A stretch of DNA of 13,227 nucleotides from the NCBI GenBank assembly GCA_030643665.1, contig DAOWKS010000034.1, positions 1 to 13,227 of the forward strand. Reading direction: 5' to 3'. This DNA is from a bacterium (GTDB lineage: Bacteria; Patescibacteriota; Minisyncoccia; Minisyncoccales; JAGMAB01). A model generated the notes under the pieces. That model was not told the origin of the DNA. It made no database searches and saw only the letters and a list, made by a program, of their open reading frames with translations. Both the position numbers and the translations under genes were made by a program. Of this stretch, positions 1 to 6,972 are shown in pieces (the first letter of the stretch is position 1; the number at the start of each line of letters is the position of its first letter).

Positions 1-51
1 GGAGCTTTGCCTTTCTGGACATTAGCCGTCTATTTTGAGTTAACAGATTAA
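1..51 (+). CDS. 3' end of an upstream protein (partial, unidentified)
   Basis: Frame 1 is open from the window edge to a TAA at 49-51 and reads GALPFWTLAVYFELTD. The aromatic and hydrophobic character would fit the end of a membrane protein. Frame 2 closes at once with TAG and frame 3 closes with TGA near position 36, so this is the longest and most natural reading, but 16 residues cannot identify a family. The tail overlaps the word TTTGAGTTAAC (34-44), which recurs at 179-189 just before the next gene, so the 3' end of this gene may have contributed to the repeat region that follows. Confidence 0.35.
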   Translation, partial: GALPFWTLAVYFELTD

Positions 52-60
52 CGAAAAAAA

Positions 61-177
61 AGGTTCTTGAGCAAAGCGAAAGGTTCTTAATTACGGAGTA
101 ATCAAGGTTCTTGAGCAAAGCGAAAGGTTCTTAATTACGGAGTAATCAAGGTTCTTGAGCGAAGCGAAAGGTTCTTA
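61..177 (+). repeat. 44-bp tandem repeat, 2.7 copies
   Basis: The units lie at 61-104, 105-148 and 149-177 (the last one truncated). Copies 1 and 2 are identical; copy 3 has one A-to-G change that turns AGCAAAGCG into AGCGAAGCG. Each full unit holds AGGTTCTT twice, 20 bp apart (starts 61, 81, 105, 125, 149, 169), and a small hairpin ATTAC-GGA-GTAAT (for example 90-102). The unit length is not a multiple of three and the region sits between a stop codon and a start codon, so it is not coding. A diverged copy of the same element lies upstream of dnaA. The array occupies the leader or promoter region of the 198-4719 operon. Confidence 0.9.
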
Positions 178-197
178 CTTTGAGTTAACCGAGTAAA

Positions 198-1982
198 ATG
201 TTAAAAAATAAAAAAAATAAACTATTTTTTTTCTTTGCCCTGCTCCTTTTATTTTTTATAGGAGCAAATTTTGTATTAGCTGAAAAACCTTTGGAAATTA
301 CTTATCCGGAGATAGAAGGATTTACTCCAACCACAACCAAAACAGCCCTGCCTGATTATATCAAGTATGTTTTTCAACTTTCTTTATATATAGCCGCTTT
401 AATTGCTTTTGGAAGTTTTGTTTATGGCGGATTTCGCTATTTAACTTCCGGCGGCTCCGCTTCTGTTAAAAAAGACGCCCGGTCACAGATTTCGGCCGGA
501 ATGCTGGGTCTAATTATTTTGATTTCCAGTTATATAATTGTGGGCACAATGGACCCTCAATTAGTTGTTTTGAGATGTCCTTTTTTAGAAAAAGCGCCAA
601 CAGGTTCGTCAACAACAGATGTTCCAGAACCTCAACCAACTACTTATCTTGCAATTCAAGTGGGTGAAAACATTACAAACCTCTGGGGCGAAAAACATTC
701 ACCGCCATATAAATCAGCTGAATGTTATGATTTTGATCCGTCTGGTGATGCCACTGTTTTTTTATCTGACAACGACCGATTAGATTGTATTCAAAAATTG
801 GCTCAAGCGATTAAAATTAAAGCGGAAAATTTAAAAGAATTAATAGAGGATTTGCATAAATTTTATGATTGCAAGTTTTGCTGCGAAAATTGCTGCGAAA
901 ATACTCCTTGCAGCTGGAACGATGAAGAAGAATATTGGGAAAATTGCGGGCCTTTTGACTGCTGTAAAGAACAAGGATGGGTAGAACATTCTCATCTTGA
1001 CAGCCGTTATTCAGAATGTAAATTTTCTGATTGCTGTATTTTTTCTAAAACCTGTCCTTGTACCGAATGTAAAGAATGTATTTGCGTTAAACCGAATAAT
1101 GAATGTTGTAATCCCGACGACATAAACAAACATTACGAAGACCCGGATGTTGAAAATTTAATCGCAGAAATCAAGCAGGCAAAAGCAGAACTCAATCTGA
1201 AATTAGGCCCTTTTAATTTAATTAATGAATTACCAGAATCAGAAAATCTTGATGCTCTTTTATCTGATGAAGAAACAAAAGATTTAATTAAAAGAATAAT
1301 AATCGGCGATATAACAGAAATAACATTTGAAACAATAAATCAAGAAAAACTAAAAAAAGTTTTGAAAATCAAAGAGGTAATGGAATATCTAATTAAAGAA
1401 GAGGATTATTGGAATTTATTGCTGGCTGATGAAAATTTATCTGAAATAATCACAAGTTTGAGCGACCCGCCAAACAAGGAAAAGTTGATTTGGGTTTTAC
1501 GATATAATGAAAACCTGAAAAAAATATCAGAAAGTAAGGATTATTTGGGAGCTCTTTTAGTTGGAGAAGATACGCGTCTGAAAAAATTATTAAGCAAAAA
1601 AGAAGTTATTCAAATTTTATTAGAAAACGCAGACAATCTAAGTTTGCTTTGCGCTAAACCAATAACTGAACAAGTTTTTAAGGAAATTTTGCAAATAGAA
1701 GAAGAGGAAGAATGGCAAGAATTTGTGGCAAATCTATCAGAAGCGGCAACCAATCTAAAATTAGTCAATGAATTCCAAAGAGACCTGCTTTGGATATCTG
1801 AGGTGGCTGATTTAATGCGGACTTGCCAAATTGACCCGATTAGCGCTGACCAATTGAGAGTGCCGGAAGAATATCTGCCTTATATGGAAAAAGTAATAAT
1901 GCCAAAATGGGAAGATTTGGAAAAAGAAATTTTAGGAAGCACTGACCCGGCAACTTTTTATTGCCCTAAACTATTATGGTGA
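198..1982 (+). CDS. Exported T4SS-pilin-module protein with cysteine-rich and helical-repeat domains
   Basis: This 594-residue protein begins with a lysine-rich tip and a strong hydrophobic signal peptide, with likely cleavage after VLA at residue 28. Residues 29-135 form a VirB2/TrbC-like pilin module with two membrane helices (about 56-78 and 97-117), a YGGFRYLTSGG hinge and a conserved DPQLV end. The same module is found, clearly paralogous, in the protein at 3277-4719. Residues 225-304 are cysteine-rich, with CC doublets and CxxC spacings; the protein has about 25 cysteines in all, suggesting an oxidised, exported domain. Residues 310-520 are charged and helical, with repeated L-x-x-L-L patterns. 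VirB2 pilins are usually about 100 residues, so the C-terminal extension is very large. No Shine-Dalgarno sequence precedes the ATG. The stop overlaps the next gene's start by 7 bp, implying co-translation. The precise function is unknown; a surface or pilus-associated role is inferred. Confidence 0.8.
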   Translation: MLKNKKNKLFFFFALLLLFFIGANFVLAEKPLEITYPEIEGFTPTTTKTALPDYIKYVFQLSLYIAALIAFGSFVYGGFRYLTSGGSASVKKDARSQISAGMLGLIILISSYIIVGTMDPQLVVLRCPFLEKAPTGSSTTDVPEPQPTTYLAIQVGENITNLWGEKHSPPYKSAECYDFDPSGDATVFLSDNDRLDCIQKLAQAIKIKAENLKELIEDLHKFYDCKFCCENCCENTPCSWNDEEEYWENCGPFDCCKEQGWVEHSHLDSRYSECKFSDCCIFSKTCPCTECKECICVKPNNECCNPDDINKHYEDPDVENLIAEIKQAKAELNLKLGPFNLINELPESENLDALLSDEETKDLIKRIIIGDITEITFETINQEKLKKVLKIKEVMEYLIKEEDYWNLLLADENLSEIITSLSDPPNKEKLIWVLRYNENLKKISESKDYLGALLVGEDTRLKKLLSKKEVIQILLENADNLSLLCAKPITEQVFKEILQIEEEEEWQEFVANLSEAATNLKLVNEFQRDLLWISEVADLMRTCQIDPISADQLRVPEEYLPYMEKVIMPKWEDLEKEILGSTDPATFYCPKLLW

Positions 1983-3274
1983 AAAAACAAATTTCTATAA
2001 TTTTAATAATTTCTTTTTTGCTTTCTTTAATGCCTGATTTTTTGTATACTGAAAACAGTGCCTTTGCCGGCTGTGAAGAAGACAGTGAGTGCGCATCTTA
2101 TTGCGAACCAGATTTCAACTGCGTTCCAAAATGCTTCAATGAAGAATGTTCTTGTATAAATTGTGAAATTAAATGTGAATGGGATCTCGGAACAACTAAA
2201 AATCTTTCTCCGCAACCTTTATTAGGAACAGGTGAATGGACTGCTAAAACACAAATTCCTATCGGAGAAGTAATAGAAAGAAGCGCTTTTTTAGGAGCAA
2301 AAATGTTAGGCGAATTTCAGGGAATTATTGAAAACAGCAAAATAATGACGGAAAAAACCGATGAAATCCTTGACGATTACAAAAATTGGAATTGCAAAAA
2401 TTCCTGTAAAACAGATTGTAATAAATCTTATTATATTACCGAAGGCTCAAAACAAGAAGAAGAGGATTGGCGATGTCCAGAAGAAGCATCTAATGTTCCG
2501 CGAAATATCTATGCCGGAGATGAATGTAAAGAAAATGTAACTAATTGTAAAAAATGTAAAGATTGCGGCGAAAGATGCTGCTGGCAAGAAACCTATTGTT
2601 GGGACTCTGAAATTATACCTTGTCCATCAGAGTTAGAAAAAATTGAAATTTTAACTTGTAAATATTGTCTAAAAGGTCTAAGTACACCAGCTGCAAAAGA
2701 TTATTGTGATGAAATGTGTGATACTCGTTCTTGCTCCGGCTGCTGTGGTCAATATTTTGACCCGATTATTGACGCTTATTCCGCTTTGGAAAACCTGCCC
2801 GAGCTTTTGAAAAATGATATTGAAGAAAAAACTCCCGGAGGAGAAGAAATACCAAAGGAATCTAAATTTAAGTATAAAAGGTCATACATTTTAGACCAGC
2901 TTGAATTTTCCCGCTGCCAGTTAGCGCAATGCTGGATTCCGGCCGAGGATTGGTATAAATGCTTTGAAGGAGAAATAGTTTGTTCTCGTCTTATTATGGC
3001 AAAAACAGCCAGCCAATTAGGTCTTTTTGACGATGACCAGTTTATTTCTTTAGTTCTTCAAGTAATTGACGAAGAAGAAATAACAAAAGAAATTTGGGGA
3101 GAACTTTGGGAAACACCGGAATCCTGGTGGCAAATACCTTTATTTCCTTTCAAATTTTTTGGAAAAATTATCATCCTGTCTTGGAAAACAATATGGGACA
3201 TAACAGAAGAATGGTTTGAAACCGGTAAAGAAGACGCCTGTTATCCGACTAATTATTATTGCTGCGAACTATAA
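1976..3274 (+). CDS. Secreted cysteine-rich protein, unknown function
   Basis: This 432-residue protein has an N-terminal signal peptide (VKK followed by a hydrophobic core). Cleavage is likely after SAFA near residue 31, leaving a mature N-terminus starting GC; a lipoprotein-type site is possible but lacks the usual leucine. About 35 cysteines fall in clusters: nine within the first roughly 40 mature residues, then groups around 140, 190 and 250, and a final CC near the C-terminus. Many are spaced CxxC or CxC, as in disulfide-knotted extracellular domains. A tryptophan-rich hydrophobic stretch near residues 385-405 could contact a membrane. It matches no family I recognise. Its ATG overlaps the preceding stop (ATGGTGA) and the next start lies 2 bp after its own stop, so it belongs to one operon with the two pilin-module proteins and is probably a partner of them. 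Confidence 0.75.
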   Translation: MVKKQISIILIISFLLSLMPDFLYTENSAFAGCEEDSECASYCEPDFNCVPKCFNEECSCINCEIKCEWDLGTTKNLSPQPLLGTGEWTAKTQIPIGEVIERSAFLGAKMLGEFQGIIENSKIMTEKTDEILDDYKNWNCKNSCKTDCNKSYYITEGSKQEEEDWRCPEEASNVPRNIYAGDECKENVTNCKKCKDCGERCCWQETYCWDSEIIPCPSELEKIEILTCKYCLKGLSTPAAKDYCDEMCDTRSCSGCCGQYFDPIIDAYSALENLPELLKNDIEEKTPGGEEIPKESKFKYKRSYILDQLEFSRCQLAQCWIPAEDWYKCFEGEIVCSRLIMAKTASQLGLFDDDQFISLVLQVIDEEEITKEIWGELWETPESWWQIPLFPFKFFGKIIILSWKTIWDITEEWFETGKEDACYPTNYYCCEL

Positions 3275-3276
3275 TT

Positions 3277-4719
3277 ATGATTAAGAAAATATTACTAATC
3301 TTTATTTTTATTTCTTTTTTAATAGGCGGTTTTTGTTTGGCTCAAGGAAGAGAATTAGAGATTGACTATCCAATATTAGATATTCCGGACATAGAAACAC
3401 CAACCACTACTAAAACATTTTTACCCGCATACATAGAATATATTTTTACTTGGGCAATAATTATTGCCGGGCTTTTAGCTTTTTTCGCTTTGGTTTACGG
3501 TGGAATTCTTTATCTGACTTCTGCGGGCAACCCTTCTAAAATGTCGGATGCCAAAGAACAAGTTATCGCCGGTTTTTTAGGCCTGATTATTTTGCTTTCT
3601 TCTTATTTAATTTTGAAAACAATTGACCCTCAATTGGTTATTTTGAAAAAACCAACAATGGAACAGGCTATTGGCGGAATTAAAATTTACTCAAAAACTA
3701 ACTGCCAAAGCGAAACAGAAAAACCTTCTCTGCAAGTTAGCAGCAGTATCCCGAAATTAAAAAGAATATTAGATTGGGGAGGATTAAATTGGGGTGCTGA
3801 TGGTGATTATGAAATTAAATCAATATTGTTTCTTAATAACTCTGAAGAATTAACTATCAGCTTTTTTCCTGATAATGAATATAAACCGGAAGATAATCCA
3901 ATAATAACTTATGGTAAAGAAGATACTAATTATAACAAAGGAGGATGTAAAACTTTTCCCGGGGGTGTTCAACCTAGGTCCGTTAAATTAGATTATCGTT
4001 TGCCCGGAGTTTATCTTTATGCTAATTCTACTACTTGCGGAACAAGTAAAATAGATGAGGATAAACCAATAGAAGTAAAAGTTTATCAAGGAAGTTCAGC
4101 TACTCTGCCTGAGTTTGATAATGAAACCAAATCAATAAAATTTATTTATGACGATTGTGATGAAAATAACCAAAATTGCAAAACTAAATACGCGGCAATT
4201 TTACACCAATATGAAAACTTTATGGGAAAAGCAATGCTTTTTGACCAAAACCAAGGAAAGGATAATTGTAAAAATTTATCTGAAAACCTTATTAGCGCTG
4301 ACGGTCCCAAAGATATTGGCGTTTCCTCAATCACTGTATATCTAAAACCAATAGAAAGCCCCCTTGACGAAACCGACAAGGGAGTAGCATTTTATGAAGA
4401 TAAAAATCATACTGGCTGCCGTCTTCCGGAAACTGAAGATGAATTTTATAAAGATGGCAGAATAGAACCGGATATTGATATTGATGACTTTAGATTGTGT
4501 GGTGAAGATTGTAACGATAAAACCTGTGAGGACCGAATTTCTTCAATGGAAATGCGCGGCAATTACATTGCCCTGCTTTTTAAACACTCTAATTATAAAG
4601 GAGATTGCGAGGTCTTTACAAAAAGAGATTCTTATTTCAGGGACAATCGTATTGGCCAATGCGGCTGGCTGGGCAGAAAGGACTGTTTGACTTCCTTTAT
4701 TATCAAAGCCAGAAAGTGA
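3277..4719 (+). CDS. T4SS-pilin-module protein with C-terminal beta-gamma-crystallin-like domain
   Basis: This 480-residue protein starts at the ATG at 3277; a TTG 18 bp upstream is in frame but would lie inside the previous gene and precede the natural signal peptide. The signal peptide runs to about LAQ at residue 23. Residues 24-131 form a two-helix pilin module (helices about 55-77 and 96-114) closely matching the protein at 198-1982: both share PTTTKT, VYGG, YLTS, GLIIL, SSY and DPQLV in order. The C-terminal region carries Greek-key signatures of the beta-gamma-crystallin type: HQYENFMG (310-317), YEDKNHTG (373-380) and FKHSNYKG (435-442). These are followed by calcium-site-like words DIGVSS (346-351), EDRISS (418-423) and KDCLTS (468-473). 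The region 170-290 may hold further degenerate copies. The stop codon directly abuts the convergent jag stop. Confidence 0.8.
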   Translation: MIKKILLIFIFISFLIGGFCLAQGRELEIDYPILDIPDIETPTTTKTFLPAYIEYIFTWAIIIAGLLAFFALVYGGILYLTSAGNPSKMSDAKEQVIAGFLGLIILLSSYLILKTIDPQLVILKKPTMEQAIGGIKIYSKTNCQSETEKPSLQVSSSIPKLKRILDWGGLNWGADGDYEIKSILFLNNSEELTISFFPDNEYKPEDNPIITYGKEDTNYNKGGCKTFPGGVQPRSVKLDYRLPGVYLYANSTTCGTSKIDEDKPIEVKVYQGSSATLPEFDNETKSIKFIYDDCDENNQNCKTKYAAILHQYENFMGKAMLFDQNQGKDNCKNLSENLISADGPKDIGVSSITVYLKPIESPLDETDKGVAFYEDKNHTGCRLPETEDEFYKDGRIEPDIDIDDFRLCGEDCNDKTCEDRISSMEMRGNYIALLFKHSNYKGDCEVFTKRDSYFRDNRIGQCGWLGRKDCLTSFIIKARK

Positions 4720-5181
4720 TTAAGAACCAGGTTTGATAAGCACTCTTCTTTCCGGCTCGCGGCCGGTACTTTCAGTAATAACATCTTTTTTCTCTATCAA
4801 TTCTAAATGAATAATTCTTCTTTCATAAGCTAACATTGGAGGAAGAATTTTTTCGTTTTTAGTTAAAACCACTTCATCGGCGGCTGATTTAGCCAAATCC
4901 TTTAAAGAGACGATTTTTTTCTTTTTATAATCATCAATGTCCAAATCAATATAAAAATCTTCTTTGATTTTTCTTTTCAAAATTGCTTTTAAAAGATGCT
5001 GAATTTCAACCAGGGTTTGTCCACCCTCGCCGATTAAAATTTGCGGCTCATTGGTTTTAATCTGGATAGGAATGGTCTGGTCTTTTTGGGGTAAAAACAC
5101 GATTTCCACATCAAAACAAGTTTTTTGAAAAAACTCCTTAACTGTACCTTTAATTTTTTCTAAATTTTCTTTACTCAACAT
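4720..5181 (-). CDS. jag: Jag/KhpB-type KH-R3H RNA-binding protein
   Basis: This 153-residue cytoplasmic RNA-binding protein belongs to the Jag (KhpB/EloR) family, which in Firmicutes pairs with KhpA and affects cell elongation and small-RNA function. A KH domain spans roughly residues 20-95 with the GxxG loop GEGG at 51-54. An R3H domain follows, with the diagnostic RxxxH at Arg121-His125 in YERRIIHLEL and the typical basic ending EPERRVLI. The N-terminal Jag_N domain and linker found in longer homologues are absent. It is the last gene of the rpmH-rnpA-yidD-yidC-jag order, a classic arrangement, and overlaps the yidC stop by 11 bp, implying translational coupling. Its stop codon touches that of the converging surface gene with no gap and no visible hairpin terminator. 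Confidence 0.92.
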   Translation of the reverse strand: MLSKENLEKIKGTVKEFFQKTCFDVEIVFLPQKDQTIPIQIKTNEPQILIGEGGQTLVEIQHLLKAILKRKIKEDFYIDLDIDDYKKKKIVSLKDLAKSAADEVVLTKNEKILPPMLAYERRIIHLELIEKKDVITESTGREPERRVLIKPGS

Positions 5182-5893
5182 GTTTCTCTTTTTTAAGAAT
5201 AAGCCGTTGTTGCCCTATTGAAAATAAAGCGGTAACAAACCAATAAAGAGCAATTGCCGCCGGCAGTTTCCAAAGAATAAAAACGGTAAAAACAGGAAAA
5301 AAATAAAGCATTTGTTTTGACATTATTTGGGAAAAATCACCCGGCTTGGATTGAGATTTTTGGACTTGCGGCATCATCATTTTTGTCTGGAAAAATTGAG
5401 TGATACCGGCCAATAAAGCTAAAACAATGCTTGCATTGGCTAAATTAATTATTCCTAAAAAATTAGGGTCAATCATTTCAAGACGAGGAACAAAACTATA
5501 AAGATGAACCATTGCTTCCGGCTGAAATCCTTTCCAAAATACCTGATAGAGAGCGATTAAAATCGGCAGTTGGATTAAAAGGGGCAAACAACCGCCAAAA
5601 GGATTAATTTTCTCTCTTTTATATAATTCCATCATTGCCCGGCCTTGTTTTTCTTTGTTTTCTTTGTATTTTTTTTGAATTTCCTGAATTTTTGGCTGAA
5701 GTTCGGCTAAGACCTTTTGCGACTTTATTGATTTAGCCATTGAAGGATAAAGAAGAAGACGGATAATAATTGTTAAAACAATTACAGCTATGCCGAAATC
5801 ATGTCCGGGCAGATATATATAAAGCAAAATCAGCGCGTTAAATAATGGCTGATATAAGACGATGTTAAAAAATGAAATAAGAATATCAAACAT
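5171..5893 (-). CDS. yidC: YidC/Oxa1 membrane protein insertase
   Basis: This 240-residue polytopic inner-membrane insertase helps proteins enter and fold in the bilayer, alone or with SecYEG. The short form without a large periplasmic domain matches YidC of Gram-positive and CPR bacteria. Hydrophobic segments lie near residues 7-27, 33-50 (with the groove arginine at about 45 in IIIRLLLYP), 100-120, 145-166 and 195-225. The cytoplasmic helical hairpin (about 55-95) contains QPKIQEIQKKYK, and NPFGGCLPLLIQLPI is the usual family signature. No lipobox cysteine is evident near the N-terminus. A 113-bp AT-rich gap (5894-6006) separates it from yidD and contains two copies of AAAAGTGTAAAA (5904-5915 and 5918-5929) and, on the minus strand, repeated AGCGAAAA words. 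A separate promoter there is possible but not identified. Confidence 0.95.
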   Translation of the reverse strand: MFDILISFFNIVLYQPLFNALILLYIYLPGHDFGIAVIVLTIIIRLLLYPSMAKSIKSQKVLAELQPKIQEIQKKYKENKEKQGRAMMELYKREKINPFGGCLPLLIQLPILIALYQVFWKGFQPEAMVHLYSFVPRLEMIDPNFLGIINLANASIVLALLAGITQFFQTKMMMPQVQKSQSKPGDFSQIMSKQMLYFFPVFTVFILWKLPAAIALYWFVTALFSIGQQRLILKKEKHVE

Positions 5894-6006
5894 GTTTCAA
5901 ATTAAAAGTGTAAAAAGAAAAGTGTAAAATTACGATTAAAAATTAATAATTTTAAAAAAATAAAAACTTCTGTTATTTTTCGCTTTTCGCTTTTAGTTTT
6001 TCGCTT

Positions 6007-6216
6007 TCATGGTATGTCTATTCCTCCTTTACTAAAAGGATGACATCGCAACAATCTTTTAATCCCCAAAAATACACCTTTCACTATTCCGTATTTTTCA
6101 ATTGCCTGAAAACTATATTGTGAACAGGTTGGATAAAACCTGCAATTCTGACCCAAAATAGGCGAAATAAAAATCTGGTAAAAATAAATGGTTTTAAAAA
6201 TTAGTTTTTTAAGCAT
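6007..6216 (-). CDS. yidD: Membrane protein insertion efficiency factor YidD
   Basis: This 69-residue member of the YidD (DUF37) family is a small membrane-associated protein thought to assist YidC-dependent insertion. It shows the hallmark elements in order: an N-terminal amphipathic or hydrophobic helix ending [16 protein letters not shown] at residues 25-34, YGIVKG in the middle, and [16 protein letters not shown] at the end. The length is typical. Its start overlaps the end of rnpA by 16 bp, and it precedes yidC, the standard arrangement, so it is almost certainly translated from the rpmH-rnpA transcript. No Shine-Dalgarno sequence precedes the ATG, which supports coupling to termination of rnpA. 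Confidence 0.96.
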   Translation of the reverse strand: MLKKLIFKTIYFYQIFISPILGQNCRFYPTCSQYSFQAIEKYGIVKGVFLGIKRLLRCHPFSKGGIDIP

Positions 6217-6545
6217 TTTGCTTTTTTAAAAATTTCATCAATTGTTTCTTGTGTTTTTTTAAAATTTTCATTTTCTAAACCTGGCTTCACTACTATTACT
6301 CCGTCCCATCCTTGTTCCATCTTATTTAATCTTTTTCTTACCGCGGCTCTAAGCCGTCTTTTTATTTTATTGCGAATTACTGCTTTTGCCGAAATTTTTT
6401 TGCTTACCACAATGGCAAAGCGATTTACTTTTAAATTGTTTTTTACTGTTTTCAAAAATAAAAAACCTTGTTTAAATCCTTTGCCTTGTTTAAATACTCT
6501 TTCTATATCCTTTTTCTTTCTTAGACAATTTTCTTTTGCCAGCAT
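6201..6545 (-). CDS. rnpA: Ribonuclease P protein component
   Basis: This 114-residue basic protein is the protein subunit of RNase P, which with the rnpB RNA removes the 5' leader from precursor tRNAs. The family signature RNKIKRRLR (the RNR motif) is present near residues 58-66, followed by the conserved hydrophobic strand and a C-terminal helix. The N-terminus [18 protein letters not shown] matches the usual substrate-leader-binding start of the family. The gene begins 2 bp after the rpmH stop and overlaps yidD at its end, consistent with one rpmH-rnpA-yidD transcript. The length is normal for the family. Confidence 0.95.
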   Translation of the reverse strand: MLAKENCLRKKKDIERVFKQGKGFKQGFLFLKTVKNNLKVNRFAIVVSKKISAKAVIRNKIKRRLRAAVRKRLNKMEQGWDGVIVVKPGLENENFKKTQETIDEIFKKAKCLKN

Positions 6546-6547
6546 AA

Positions 6548-6682
6548 TTATACGGTTAGTTTTTCCCTCCCTTTTCTCCTTCTCTTTATTAATACTCTTT
6601 TTCCTCCAACTGTTTTCTGACGGCTTCTGAATCCGTGCGTGCGTTTTCTTTTTTTCTTTTTTGGTTGATAAGTAATAGACAT
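6548..6682 (-). CDS. rpmH: 50S ribosomal protein L34 (short gene)
   Basis: This is a 44-codon gene, below common length cutoffs. The minus-strand reading starts [20 protein letters not shown], continues through [18 protein letters not shown] and ends REKLTV. This matches the L34 pattern, with a basic N-terminus, RTHGFRxR in the middle and a GRxxLTV ending, at the expected length. L34 is a structural protein of the large ribosomal subunit. It lies 2 bp upstream of rnpA in the near-universal rpmH-rnpA order, reading away from dnaA across the intergenic region. Its leader contains AGCGAAGCG and then AAGGA, but the latter is only 2 nt from the ATG, too close for a normal Shine-Dalgarno sequence. 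I found no clear promoter. Confidence 0.96.
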   Translation of the reverse strand: MSITYQPKKKKRKRTHGFRSRQKTVGGKRVLIKRRRKGREKLTV

Positions 6683-6745
6683 ATTCCTTCGCTTCGCTCA
6701 GTCAAATGCAAAATTCAAAACGAAAAATGTAAAATGATAGAGTAA

Positions 6746-6840
6746 AGTGGAAAATTTCAATAACAATATTATCATAACATAAACTTTTCTAAGACACAAA
6801 AGGGAATTAAAATTTGCGTGTTTTCCACAATCTTTCCACT
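6746..6840. promoter_or_regulatory. Cluster of three DnaA-box-like sites upstream of dnaA
   Basis: TTTTCCACT lies on the minus strand at 6746-6754, TTTTCCACA on the plus strand at 6821-6829 and CTTTCCACT at 6832-6840. Each is one to three bases from TTATCCACA. TTTTCCACA is a recognised DnaA-box variant in other phyla. The last two start 11 bp apart, about one helical turn, and face the same way. Such a cluster before dnaA could act in origin function, in autoregulation of dnaA, or both. Confidence 0.55.
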
Positions 6841-6884
6841 GATTATTAACAAAAACAAAGTTTTATTCTCACTTTCTTTTTAAT

Positions 6885-6919
6885 TTGACAAATGGTATGG
6901 TAATAAAAGAGATTAAAAT
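6885..6919 (+). promoter_or_regulatory. Possible dnaA promoter (weak)
   Basis: A perfect TTGACA occurs at 6885-6890, but no good -10 hexamer lies 16-18 bp downstream. TAAAAT at 6914-6919 is close to consensus but 23 bp away, and the TAATAA at 6901-6906, next to an extended TGG, is only 10 bp away. The call rests mainly on position; the leader to dnaA would be about 125 nt and would contain the repeat element. Confidence 0.3.
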
Positions 6920-6972
6920 TTTTAGATTATCGTTTTTTATTTCAAGAATATATATTTATACATTAGCATTAG

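Noticed and set aside
61..177. The tandem repeats as a CRISPR array
   Set aside because: The units follow each other directly with no variable spacers, and no cas genes are visible.
3259..3277. TTG at 3259 as the start of the third surface gene
   Set aside because: It lies inside the previous gene and adds residues ahead of a natural signal peptide; the ATG at 3277 directly begins the MIKKILL signal.
4146..4690. Short frames on both strands within the crystallin-like gene
   Set aside because: They overlap a convincing long gene, have no recognisable features and no separate start signals.
4719..4731. TTAAGAACCAGG at the end of jag as another AGGTTCTT repeat copy
   Set aside because: It is the coding sequence for the last residues Pro-Gly-Ser plus the stop, matches only GGTTCTTA, and lacks the rest of the element.
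6370..6630. 86-codon plus-strand reading frame opposite rnpA and rpmH
   Set aside because: It is a Phe/Ser/Leu-rich shadow of two well-conserved lysine-rich genes on the other strand.
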